Shown: positions 55,496 through 62,617 of the stretch, piece by piece
Numbering within the stretch: the first letter of the stretch is position 1
Layout of the letters: the number at the start of each line of letters is the position of its first letter
Origin: Rhodospirillales bacterium 24-66-33
GTDB taxonomy: Bacteria > Pseudomonadota > Alphaproteobacteria > Reyranellales > Reyranellaceae
Assembly: GCA_002281855.1 (NCBI GenBank)
Contig: NCHQ01000006.1
Location: forward strand, 124,001-188,000
DNA length: 64,000 nt
Direction of reading: 5' to 3'
Program-made: the position numbers and the translations under genes
Notes under the pieces: generated by a model
The model's database searches: none
Told to the model about the DNA's origin: nothing
What the model saw: only the letters and a program-made list of their open reading frames with translations

Positions 55496-56695
55496 CTACA
55501 TCTTCCCCGAAACGATGCGTGCGCCCAGAGCCCAGCGATGGACTTCGGACGGACCATCGTAGATTCGGAAGGCGCGGGAGTCGCGGAAGAAGCGCTCGAC
55601 CACGGTGTCGCGGGTGATGCCGAGGCCGCCCAGGATCTGCATGCAGCGGTCGGCGACGCGGAAATAGGCCTCCGAGCAGATCACCTTGGACATCGAGCTT
55701 TCGTTCGAGGCGCGCTCGCCCTGGTCGAGCAGCCAGGCGGTGTGCCAGATCGACAGCCGCGCCTGGTTCATGTCCATCAGATTGTCGGCCAGCATGAACG
55801 ACACGCCCTGATGCTCGCCCAGCGTCTTGCCGAAGGCGACACGGTGGCGCGCGTACTCCGTCGCAATGTCCTGGGCGCGAACCGCCGCGCCCAGCCAGCG
55901 CATGCAGTGGCTGAGGCGGGCGGGGGCAAGCCGGACCTGGGCGTAGCGGAAGCCCTTGCCGATCTCGCCCAGCACCGCATCGGCCGGCAGGCGCAGGTTC
56001 TTGATCTCGATCACGCCGTGGCCGCCGGTGAAGCTCGAATCCATCGTGTCGAGCGTGCGCTCGAGCCGGATGGCGGGATCAGGCAGGTCGGCCAGGAACA
56101 TGGTGGCGTGGCCGTCCATCGGCCCGCCCTCGTTCTTGGCCATGATGATGGCGCAGCCCGCGCCCTCGGCGCCGGTGATCAGCCACTTGCGGCCGTTGAT
56201 CACCCACTCGTTGCCTTCGAGGTGCGCGGTGGTCGTCATCAGGCTGGGGTCGGAGCCGGCGCCGCCGGGCTCGGTCATGCAGAAGATCGAGCGGATCTCG
56301 CCCGTCGCCATGCGCTTCAGGAAATGCTCGCGCTGGTCGGGCCGGGCCACGACGTCGAGCAGGTGGATGTTGCCTTCGTCGGGCGAGGCGCAGTGGATGG
56401 CCGTCGGCCCCAGGATCGAATAGCCCGCCGCCTCGAAGACATGGGCGCGGCCGACCTGGCTCAGCGCCTGGCCGCCATATTCCTTCGGCACCTGCGGGGC
56501 GAACACGCCGGCGGCGCGGGCCAGCTCGTTCATCTCGATCCGCAATTCGTCGGTCGGCCCGTGCGCCGTCCAGCGCGGGTCGGTCTCGTAGGGGATGATC
56601 TTGTCTTTGACGAAGTCCTTCACCTTGGCGGCCAGGTCGGTGATCGCCGCCGGCGGCGTGAAATTGAGGTCGTCGATCTTCTGCTTGGCCGTCAC
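55496..56695 (-). CDS. Acyl-CoA dehydrogenase, ACAD10/11-like
   Basis: 399 residues from a GTG at 56695 (GGGAGAG upstream). FAD/substrate motifs are present: 'IRSIFCMTEPGGAGSDPS', 'WVINGRKWLITGAEGAG', 'FTGGHGVIEIKNLRLPAD', 'RLAPARLSHCMRWLG', 'QILGGLGITRDTVVERFFRD'. The usual catalytic Glu position ('YEG') reads 'IYDGPSEVH', with Asp, as in ACAD10/11. 'ASPDEGNIHLL' also fits that group. In animals ACAD10/11 carry a fused APH-type kinase domain; here a separate APH-type kinase is two genes down. The order is dehydrogenase, PLP enzyme, kinase with gaps of 10 and 7 bp. Confidence 0.85.
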   Translation of the reverse strand: MTAKQKIDDLNFTPPAAITDLAAKVKDFVKDKIIPYETDPRWTAHGPTDELRIEMNELARAAGVFAPQVPKEYGGQALSQVGRAHVFEAAGYSILGPTAIHCASPDEGNIHLLDVVARPDQREHFLKRMATGEIRSIFCMTEPGGAGSDPSLMTTTAHLEGNEWVINGRKWLITGAEGAGCAIIMAKNEGGPMDGHATMFLADLPDPAIRLERTLDTMDSSFTGGHGVIEIKNLRLPADAVLGEIGKGFRYAQVRLAPARLSHCMRWLGAAVRAQDIATEYARHRVAFGKTLGEHQGVSFMLADNLMDMNQARLSIWHTAWLLDQGERASNESSMSKVICSEAYFRVADRCMQILGGLGITRDTVVERFFRDSRAFRIYDGPSEVHRWALGARIVSGKM

Positions 56696-56821
56696 GAAAC
56701 TCTCCCGCGTTGCGGCCGGGAACCTAGCACGGGTCGCGGCGGGCTGAACGCCGAGGAAGGGTTACGAGGCGTCGCAGAGCAATATGCAACCTTTGCGTGC
56801 TTTACTAATGCACTGTGCGTT

Positions 56822-56828
56822 CTTTAAG
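56822..56828. repeat. Target-site duplication, left copy (TCTTTAA)
   Basis: TCTTTAA directly left of the element's terminal repeat is repeated at 59532-59538 directly right of the other end. Family members usually make 8 bp; here seven bases match exactly and the outer base differs. Confidence 0.7.
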
Positions 56829-56849
56829 GCGATTGTATACTTGACTCAG
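56829..56849 (+). repeat. Left terminal inverted repeat
   Basis: Reads GGC then GATTGTATACTTGACTCA. It matches the reverse complement of 59511-59531 at 20 of 21 bases; the two ends differ only at the third base (C against T). Confidence 0.85.
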
Positions 56850-56867
56850 CATTAAAGGACGAAGACG

Positions 56868-57056
56868 ATGGGCAAGCGTGACAGGCCGAAAGACTTTGTG
56901 ATTACCCACCCGATGATCGAGGCGGCTCTAGCTGTTCTTGAGGAATCTGGTCGTCTTGAAGGAGGCCGCCGTGCCGGCGGCGATGAGCTACTAGTTCGTC
57001 AGCTATTTTCTGCAGCTTTGTCCTGTCGTCATGGCAGTACAGAGCGGCCGTCCTAA
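56868..57056 (+). CDS. Hypothetical 62-residue passenger protein
   Basis: The ATG at 56868 has AAAGGA eight bases upstream and lies just inside the left terminal repeat. The core 'FVITHPMIEAALAVLEESGR' then 'DELLVRQLFSAAL' looks like a small helical protein; no family recognised. It overlaps the 3' end of the minus-strand gene 56902-57552 by 155 bases, so one of the two may be shorter or not expressed. Confidence 0.4.
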   Translation: MGKRDRPKDFVITHPMIEAALAVLEESGRLEGGRRAGGDELLVRQLFSAALSCRHGSTERPS

Positions 57057-57552
57057 AGAGTGTCGCCCGCTTCGCTAGAACGTCGATCTTCTCGGCGGTG
57101 CGCTCAACATCTTGATGCGAGAAGCCGGGCGCCTGCCCCGGCTTCAGGTTCGCCCATCTGTCGTAGTCCCACATGGATGGCGCAAGGCGCGTTACCATGC
57201 GCCCAGATCTCCCAGACGGAACAAGCCTAATGACGCCATGCGTGATGTGATTTCTGGCCGACCGCGCACGCCCCAATGAATTGAAGAAAGACATCCATTC
57301 TAGATGGATCGTTTCAATCGCGGGAAGTTCGGGATCGTCGTCTGTGGCGGGAATGAAAGTGTTGCGGCGAGCCACCCGATCCACGATCGAGAAGCGCGTC
57401 GCGGAGTTTTCGGGAACAAAGTAAACAATGATCCCGGCGTTTGGCTCCTTGGAGGAGACTAACGCGGACAGCAGTACTGACATCCGGTCTTCCAGCGTGC
57501 CCCAGTTAATTGCGACTGCTAGAATTGCCGTCGTGCAGATCGGCGCGCTCAT
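56902..57552 (-). CDS. Hypothetical passenger protein with HEPN-like RNxxxH motif
   Basis: 216 residues, no firm family. 'LEWMSFFNSLGRARSARNHI' continues to 'THGV', giving R100-N-H-I-T-H105, the R-x4-6-H active-site pattern of HEPN RNases, preceded by helical text ('WGTLEDRMSVLLSALVSS'). HEPN proteins serve in toxin-antitoxin, abortive infection and nucleotidyltransferase systems. The ATG at 57552 has no Shine-Dalgarno; a 30-residue frame starting at 57598 with a strong one overlaps it, so coupling is possible. Carried inside the IS1595-type element. HEPN assignment is a motif-level guess. Confidence 0.5.
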   Translation of the reverse strand: MSAPICTTAILAVAINWGTLEDRMSVLLSALVSSKEPNAGIIVYFVPENSATRFSIVDRVARRNTFIPATDDDPELPAIETIHLEWMSFFNSLGRARSARNHITHGVIRLVPSGRSGRMVTRLAPSMWDYDRWANLKPGQAPGFSHQDVERTAEKIDVLAKRATLFRTAALYCHDDRTKLQKIADELVAHRRRHGGLLQDDQIPQEQLEPPRSSGG

Positions 57553-57598
57553 GCTTCAGGCGGCGCGCTGCGGCCTTCTTATCTTCAGGTTTTGACAT
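57506..57598 (-). CDS. Possible 30-residue leader peptide before the HEPN-like gene
   Basis: The ATG at 57598 has GGAGGG eight bases upstream, stronger than any signal for the larger gene it overlaps (starting 57552). The product is charged ('KPEDKKAAARRLKHERADLH'). Either a coupled leader, or a hint that the larger gene was once longer and frameshifted. Low certainty. Confidence 0.25.
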   Translation of the reverse strand: MSKPEDKKAAARRLKHERADLHDGNSSSRN

Positions 57599-57785
57599 GC
57601 CCAAGCCCTCCCCCAAGAAACCCGCTCCATCGCCCAAACTCGAATTTGAGCCCGATGCCTGGGAGCGGTTTGAGTCGCTGGTGAAGTCGGCCGCCAAGAT
57701 GGGCCACCAGCCGCACAAGCCGACTCAATCGCAACCGAAGCGCGCGGTCAGGAAGGCAGCAAAGACAAAGGGGATATCCCGCTAA
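57597..57785 (+). CDS. Hypothetical 62-residue Lys/Pro-rich passenger protein
   Basis: The ATG at 57597. After a Pro/Lys-rich start comes 'FEPDAWERFESLVKSAAKMG', a motif seen in small proteins of alphaproteobacterial mobile islands, then a basic tail ending 'RKAAKTKGISR'. Nucleic-acid binding would fit the charge but is not shown. It diverges from the HEPN-like gene and faces the gene at 57794-58015. Confidence 0.5.
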   Translation: MPKPSPKKPAPSPKLEFEPDAWERFESLVKSAAKMGHQPHKPTQSQPKRAVRKAAKTKGISR

Positions 57786-57793
57786 AGGATTTC

Positions 57794-58015
57794 TTATTTG
57801 CCCGGCATAGGCACGATGGCTTTCGTGCCCATTTGGATGGCGTCCGAGATATCGTCGAACCAGATATGGGGCCGCGCCTTATCTACCGGATATTCGATAT
57901 GGCCATCGCCCTTCACGCACCTCACGATCAATGCTGTGGGCGTCTCGTGAAGGACATCAATCCCGAAAAGGCCGAGATGCTCTAAGCTCTCGGGAGGAAT
58001 CTCGCAGTAGGGCAC
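57794..58015 (-). CDS. Hypothetical 73-residue passenger protein
   Basis: Short acidic-neutral protein with 'LFGIDVLHETPTALIVRCVK' in the middle and an ending 'GTKAIVPMPGK'. It is downstream of the gene at 58022 by 6 bp on the same strand, so they are probably expressed together. No family recognised. A two-gene toxin-antitoxin layout was considered, but nothing in either sequence supports it. Confidence 0.45.
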   Translation of the reverse strand: MPYCEIPPESLEHLGLFGIDVLHETPTALIVRCVKGDGHIEYPVDKARPHIWFDDISDAIQMGTKAIVPMPGK

Positions 58016-58021
58016 GAGTGT

Positions 58022-58327
58022 CTAGGCCGCTACCCGGATCTTTTTTTCGAACCGAACAACTTCATTCGGAACGAAGGGCTGATATCTGACCGTGGGCACA
58101 TACGGCTTCGATTCAGAAGCGGCCAAATCGAATTTGCTGCCGGTCTTCCATTCGTAGAAAGTCTTCAGTAGATCAACAGCCACCTTGATCGCCTCGTCGC
58201 GAGTATCCCTTGCGACGCAGAAATGCGGGTCCGTTACAGACGCCACGCGCACGCCATCAGCGTGATGTGACACGTAAAGGCTCGGGCTGATTTCTTCGAT
58301 CTTCGTGCTGGTCTGAATGTTGTCCAT
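58022..58327 (-). CDS. Hypothetical 101-residue passenger protein
   Basis: From the ATG at 58327, with GGGGGA eight bases upstream (an ATG at 58345 adds six residues). 'PSLYVSHHADGVRVASVTDP' then 'DTRDEAIKVAVDLLKTFYEW' suggests a beta strand pair followed by a helix. No family recognised. It pairs with the gene at 57794 (6-bp gap). The 142 bp downstream of the transposase and upstream of this gene (58391-58532) are AT-rich with no gene. Confidence 0.5.
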   Translation of the reverse strand: MDNIQTSTKIEEISPSLYVSHHADGVRVASVTDPHFCVARDTRDEAIKVAVDLLKTFYEWKTGSKFDLAASESKPYVPTVRYQPFVPNEVVRFEKKIRVAA

Positions 58328-58532
58328 GTCCGCGTCCCCCAACATGTGGGCGAGAGTGTAACGCTGCGAAGAACAAAAGGTACTCCCCAACTATGCAAAA
58401 TGTATGTTCTTGGCAGCCATCGCAATTAGGTAAAATAAAAAAGCGGACTCGTGGCAATATAATTACACAAACGTTCTCTATTCGTCCAGAATAGACGCCA
58501 GCAGTCGGCGCAGTGCCGCCGTCCCCCAGCGC

Positions 58533-59489
58533 CTAGGCTTCCCGCTCGTTAATCCGCCGATAGGTGAGGCGCTTGCCAGAGATGCCCTTGAGCATGTTCG
58601 TGGCGCGCTCGCTGTCATCGACGCCCAGCGCCGTGCGGTTGTTGTAGCGGAAATCAAACTCCGCGAGATAGCGGTGGAGGTGGCGCTCGTCGCAGTGCTG
58701 ATAGACGCCCTTCATGCCGCGCTTGAAGATCGAGAAGAAGCCTTCAATCGTGTTGGTCGTCACGTCGCCGCGACCGTATTCCTTCTCGCCGTGGTTCACC
58801 GTCTCGTGGGCGGCGAAGTCCTTACCGACGTTCTTGTAGACGCTCGACGTGTCCGTGTGCAGGCGGGTTTCCTTGGCGACGTTCTCGCGGACGATGGCGG
58901 CGACCTTCTCGACCTTGGCCGTCTCGGCATAGAACGAGCGGGCCTGTCCGCCACGCTCGACCAGAGTGACGATGGCGCGCTTGAACGTCGGGCCGTGCTT
59001 GGGGCGGTTCGCCTTGGGATTGCTACGGACCGGCTGCTTGTGCGCGGGCAGCTCGCCGAAATAGGTTTCGTCGGCCTCGACCACCATGCCCTCGCCGCCC
59101 ATCGGCGGCAGGTTGCCGGCCTTCATAGCCTCGCGCAGACGGTGGCACATGAACCACGTCGACTTGTAGGTGATGCCCAGCATGCGGCTCATCTGGTGGG
59201 CGCTCATGCCCTTCTTTGACGCGGCCAGAATGAAGGCAGCCTGGAGCCACTTGTTGAGCGGGATATGGCTGCGCTCGAATACCGTGCCGACCTGAACCGT
59301 GAACTGCTTGCGGCACGCCTTGCACTGGTAGTAGCCCTCGCGGCCCTTCACAGGGCTGGAAGCCTCAAGCGTGCCGCAGTAGCCGCAAGCCCGACCGCCA
59401 GCCCAGATCAGCGACTCAAGCCACGCGCGGGCCTTGCTGGCGTCTTGGAAGATGGCGTTGTTCAGGGGATTGCTCTTGGACATGGCCAT
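58533..59489 (-). CDS. IS1595 family transposase (ISXO2-like)
   Basis: 318 residues from the ATG at 59489 (ATG at 59483 and TTG at 59501 are alternatives). The N-terminal zinc ribbon is 'GGRACGYCGTLEAS' with 'GYYQCKACRKQFTV', then a helix-turn-helix around 'MSAHQMSRMLGITYKSTWFM'. The catalytic domain has Asp in 'MVVEADETYFGELP', Asp in 'LHTDTSSVYKNVG', and Asn/Glu in 'TTNTIEGFFSIFKRGMKG'. Intact and full length, with matching terminal repeats, so the element may be active or recently so. Confidence 0.93.
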   Translation of the reverse strand: MAMSKSNPLNNAIFQDASKARAWLESLIWAGGRACGYCGTLEASSPVKGREGYYQCKACRKQFTVQVGTVFERSHIPLNKWLQAAFILAASKKGMSAHQMSRMLGITYKSTWFMCHRLREAMKAGNLPPMGGEGMVVEADETYFGELPAHKQPVRSNPKANRPKHGPTFKRAIVTLVERGGQARSFYAETAKVEKVAAIVRENVAKETRLHTDTSSVYKNVGKDFAAHETVNHGEKEYGRGDVTTNTIEGFFSIFKRGMKGVYQHCDERHLHRYLAEFDFRYNNRTALGVDDSERATNMLKGISGKRLTYRRINEREA

Positions 59490-59510
59490 CTTATAGGCCA
59501 AGCCAAATGA

Positions 59511-59531
59511 TGAGTCAAGTATACAATCACC
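59511..59531 (-). repeat. Right terminal inverted repeat
   Basis: Reverse complement reads GGT then GATTGTATACTTGACTCA, matching 56829-56849 except at the third base. It ends 36 bp before the comM ATG. Confidence 0.85.
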
Positions 59532-59538
59532 TCTTTAA
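59532..59538. repeat. Target-site duplication, right copy (TCTTTAA)
   Basis: Direct repeat of 56822-56828, just outside the right terminal inverted repeat and 30 bp before comM. Confidence 0.7.
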
Positions 59539-59567
59539 TTGTTCCCGACGCGGGACGGGAGCTCAAC

Positions 59568-61190
59568 ATGCAGGCGACAGTTCGGACGGTGGCGTTCCAG
59601 GGCATCGATGTCCTGCCGGTCGATGTGCAGGTGCTGGTGGCGCCGGGCACCATCGCCTTCGCGGTGGTCGGGCTGGCCGACAAGGCGGTGGGCGAGAGCC
59701 GCGAGCGGGTGCGGGCCTGCTTCCGGGCGCTGGGGCTGGCCCTGCCGCCGCAGCGCATCACCGTGAACCTGTCGCCGGCCGACCTCGCCAAGGAGGGCAG
59801 CCACTACGACCTGCCGATCGCGCTGGGCCTGCTGGCGGCGCTGGGCGTGCTGCCGCGCGAGAGCGTCGAGGGGTTCGTGGTGCTGGGCGAGCTGGCGCTC
59901 GACGGCTCGCTCTGCCGGGTGCCGGGCGTCCTGCCGGCGGCGATTGCCGCCCAGGCTTCGGGGCGGGGCGTGATCTGCCCGGCGGTGTGCGGCGGCGAGG
60001 CCGCGTGGGGTGGCTTCGACTCGCTTCCGGACACGGAACGGCCGCCGATCATCGCCGCGCCTTCGCTACTCTCCCTGATCAACCATCTGCGCGGCCAGCA
60101 GACCCTGCCGGCGCCCGAGGCGCTGATGGCCGACGACCGCGCGACCTATCCCGACCTCAGCGAGATCAAGGGCCAGGAGAGCGCCAAGCGGGTGCTCGAG
60201 ATCGCGGCCGCCGGCGGCCATAACCTGCTGATGATCGGGCCGCCCGGCTCGGGCAAGTCGATGCTGGCGGCGCGCCTGCCGGGCCTGCTGCCGCCGCTCG
60301 ACGCCGAGGAGGCGCTCGAAGCCTCGATGGTGCGCTCGCTGGCCGGAGACCTGGGCGAGGGGCGGTTGAGCCGGCGGCGTACCTTTAGGGATCCGCACCA
60401 TTCCGCGACGTTGCAGGCCCTGATCGGCGGCGGCGCGCGGCCCAAGCCGGGAGAAGTCTCGCTCGCCCATCATGGCGTGCTGTTCCTCGACGAGCTGCCC
60501 GAGTTCAACCGGGCCACCCTCGAAGCCCTGCGCCAGCCGCTGGAGAGCGGCCGGGTGACGGTGGCGCGGGCCAACGCGCACGTCACCTATCCGGCGCGCT
60601 TCCAGCTCGTGGCCGCGATGAACCCCTGCCGCTGCGGCCATCTGATGGATCCGAATCGCGCCTGCGCCCGAGGCCCGCGCTGCGGCGCCGACTACCAGGC
60701 CAAGCTCTCGGGCCCGCTGCTCGACCGCATCGACCTCACCATCGAGGTGCCCGCCGTCGCCGCCGCCGATCTCGCTTTGCCGCCCCCCGCCGAAAGCTCG
60801 GCCGACATCGCCGCCCGCGTCGCCGCCGCGCGCACCGTCCAGCGCGAGCGGCTGGCCGAGCTCAATGCCAAGGGAAAGCTGGTCGCCGTCGAAGCCGACC
60901 CGGCCGCCGGCCTGCTGGCCGACCGGGCGCGCAACTGGTCCAAGCCGCGCTGCAACGCCGACACCGACGGCGCGCTGCTGGCCGCCATCGCCGAGCCCGA
61001 TGCGGAGGGCCGCGCGCTGCTCGCCCGCGCCGCCGAACGGCTCGGCCTCTCCGCCCGCGCCTGGCACCGCACGCTGAGAGTCGCGCGCACTCTGGCCGAT
61101 CTCGACGGTTCTGATTCGGTGCGTCGTCTGCACATCGCCGAGGCGTTGAGCTACCGCCGCCCGCAGACGCGCTCGATGCTGGCGGCGTGA
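59568..61190 (+). CDS. comM: YifB/ComM family Mg-chelatase-like ATPase
   Basis: 540 residues. The N-terminal Lon-protease-like fold ('VVGLADKAVGESRERVRACF', 'LPIALGLLAALGVLP') is followed by the AAA+ domain: Walker A 'LMIGPPGSGKSMLAARLPGL', 'RRTFRDPHHSATLQALIGG', Walker B 'GVLFLDELPEFNR', 'LVAAMNPCRCG' and a C-terminal Mg-chelatase-like segment with 'GLSARAWHRTLRVARTLAD'. ComM homologues are hexameric helicases that aid branch migration in natural transformation. Intact, but its upstream region was interrupted by the IS1595-type element. Converges with the next gene, 3-bp gap. Confidence 0.95.
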   Translation: MQATVRTVAFQGIDVLPVDVQVLVAPGTIAFAVVGLADKAVGESRERVRACFRALGLALPPQRITVNLSPADLAKEGSHYDLPIALGLLAALGVLPRESVEGFVVLGELALDGSLCRVPGVLPAAIAAQASGRGVICPAVCGGEAAWGGFDSLPDTERPPIIAAPSLLSLINHLRGQQTLPAPEALMADDRATYPDLSEIKGQESAKRVLEIAAAGGHNLLMIGPPGSGKSMLAARLPGLLPPLDAEEALEASMVRSLAGDLGEGRLSRRRTFRDPHHSATLQALIGGGARPKPGEVSLAHHGVLFLDELPEFNRATLEALRQPLESGRVTVARANAHVTYPARFQLVAAMNPCRCGHLMDPNRACARGPRCGADYQAKLSGPLLDRIDLTIEVPAVAAADLALPPPAESSADIAARVAAARTVQRERLAELNAKGKLVAVEADPAAGLLADRARNWSKPRCNADTDGALLAAIAEPDAEGRALLARAAERLGLSARAWHRTLRVARTLADLDGSDSVRRLHIAEALSYRRPQTRSMLAA

Positions 61191-61193
61191 CTG

Positions 61194-61976
61194 TCAGTGG
61201 TGCCGGTTCTCCATCAGAACGATCGTCCGCCGCAGCGAGTCCGAATCCAAGGCGGTCTGGCCCTTGAAGGGCTGGTCCATGATGAACACGAATCCGATGA
61301 AGGCGCCCAGCACGGCCATCTGGGCCGAGAGCACATAGGCGCGGAAGGCGCTGCGGCCCATGGTGCTGGTGATGAACAGCACCATCAGGACGGCGAAGAG
61401 GATGACCTGCCAGTAGCGCTCGGGCAGGGCGAGCGTGACGGCGTTGAGCCTTGCGTCGCGCGACTCGGCGATCGAGTCGAAGGAGCCCAGTATCTCGGCA
61501 TAGATCGTCGTCTGGCGGGCGGACCGAGGCTCGATCTCGAGGATGCCGCGCGACAGGGACGCAAAGGCCAGGCGCACCTTGTCGCTGGCCTCGCCGCGCA
61601 GCATCGCCGGCCATTCGTCGTCGACGATCGCCTTCGCGTAGGTCAGCAGGTGGACCCGGAGCCCGGCGACCGAGTCATCGCCATAGCGGTTGAGCAGCCG
61701 GTCGAGCCGGTTGATCTGCGACGCCTCGGCCGCCAGCAGCGAGTCGACCTTGCGGAAATTGCTCTCCGCCTCGACCAGGGTGAAGGCCAGCACCAGGCTG
61801 GTCATGGTGAACAAGGTGGCCTGCATGCGCAGCACGAAGTCGTTGTTTTCGTTGCTCGTCACCAGGTAGGGCAGCCGGTGCACCAGCGACGGCAAAGCGA
61901 GGATCGCCCCGACCATCGCGAGCGCGCCGGCCGCCAGGATGAGGGTCTCGGGAAGCGAATACAGCCAGTCGATCAT
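61194..61976 (-). CDS. Bestrophin-like (DUF4239) membrane protein
   Basis: 260 residues, four hydrophobic segments: two at the N-terminus ('LILAAGALAMVGAILALPSL', 'RMQATLFTMTSLVLAFTLVE') and two near the C-terminus, with a helical cytoplasmic middle ('AEASQINRLDRLLNRYGDD'). This layout and 'FTLVEAESNFRKVDSLLAAE' fit DUF4239 proteins, which resemble bestrophin anion channels. Function in bacteria is largely unknown. It diverges from the gene at 62116. Confidence 0.78.
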   Translation of the reverse strand: MIDWLYSLPETLILAAGALAMVGAILALPSLVHRLPYLVTSNENNDFVLRMQATLFTMTSLVLAFTLVEAESNFRKVDSLLAAEASQINRLDRLLNRYGDDSVAGLRVHLLTYAKAIVDDEWPAMLRGEASDKVRLAFASLSRGILEIEPRSARQTTIYAEILGSFDSIAESRDARLNAVTLALPERYWQVILFAVLMVLFITSTMGRSAFRAYVLSAQMAVLGAFIGFVFIMDQPFKGQTALDSDSLRRTIVLMENRHH

Positions 61977-62115
61977 GGTCCTGTCTCAGCGAGGGGCCGT
62001 GCCGACACCGGGTCGGACATAACGCCGCTGAGATTGATGCCGAAGCGGCCGTTCGAATAGGGTCTCATCGTCGCGGCCGCGCCCGGCCGGGGACACAAGA
62101 GAAGAGAGCCCGAAG

Positions 62116-62607
62116 ATGTTCCGTTCGCTCATGACCGTTCTGACCTCGAGATACACGATCGGCCTCATCTCGCTCGTGATCTGCGTGCCCATGCTGATCA
62201 CCCTGACGGAAGTCTCCGCGGCCCTGTGGTCCAAGCCCGACCTAAAGGAAGAGATGGATATCGTCACCGGCATCGGCATCATCATGATCGGCTGGGGCGT
62301 CGTCCTCGAGGAACGCAAGACCCTGCGCGAGATCTTCGGCCTGCTGGATGCGCCGGACGAGGCGTGGCAGACGATCGTCGATCACGCCTGTCACAATTAC
62401 GGCGTCGGCCAGCTCGCGATCGGCCTGATGGCCGAGATCTGCATCGAACTGATCAAGATTCCCAACACCATTATCTACACCGGCGAGGTCGACGACTATC
62501 TCGTCGCGGCCGGCCTCGTCTTCGTGGGTGTGGGCGCGCTCCTGCTCATTCGTCACGTGATTGTCATGTTCTTCCTGCTGCCACGGTCGGTCACGGCCGC
62601 GCACTGA
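62116..62607 (+). CDS. Hypothetical membrane protein
   Basis: 163 residues, four hydrophobic segments; the second is followed by 'GVVLEERKTLREIFGLLDAP' and 'QTIVDHACHNYGVGQLAIG'. No family recognised. The ATG has AAGAGAG-like purines upstream. It converges with the FAD oxidase (10-bp gap). Function unknown. Confidence 0.65.
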   Translation: MFRSLMTVLTSRYTIGLISLVICVPMLITLTEVSAALWSKPDLKEEMDIVTGIGIIMIGWGVVLEERKTLREIFGLLDAPDEAWQTIVDHACHNYGVGQLAIGLMAEICIELIKIPNTIIYTGEVDDYLVAAGLVFVGVGALLLIRHVIVMFFLLPRSVTAAH

Positions 62608-62617
62608 CGTCGCTAAG

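Larger units (their letters stand above)
56829..59531. mobile_element. IS1595-family element with passenger genes (2.7 kb)
   Basis: Ends are 21-bp inverted repeats (56829-56849 and 59511-59531) with one mismatch, sharing GATTGTATACTTGACTCA, and flanked by TCTTTAA duplications. The transposase (58533-59489) lies at the right end. The left 1.7 kb holds several small open frames on both strands, richer in A+T than the chromosome around them. Simple elements of this family are often about 1 kb, so this is a passenger-carrying form. It sits between the ACAD operon and comM, with its right end 36 bp before the comM ATG. Confidence 0.85.

Noticed and set aside
57794..58327. Two-gene toxin-antitoxin module in the mobile element
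   Set aside because: Gene size and spacing fit, but neither protein shows a known toxin or antitoxin motif; kept as hypothetical genes.
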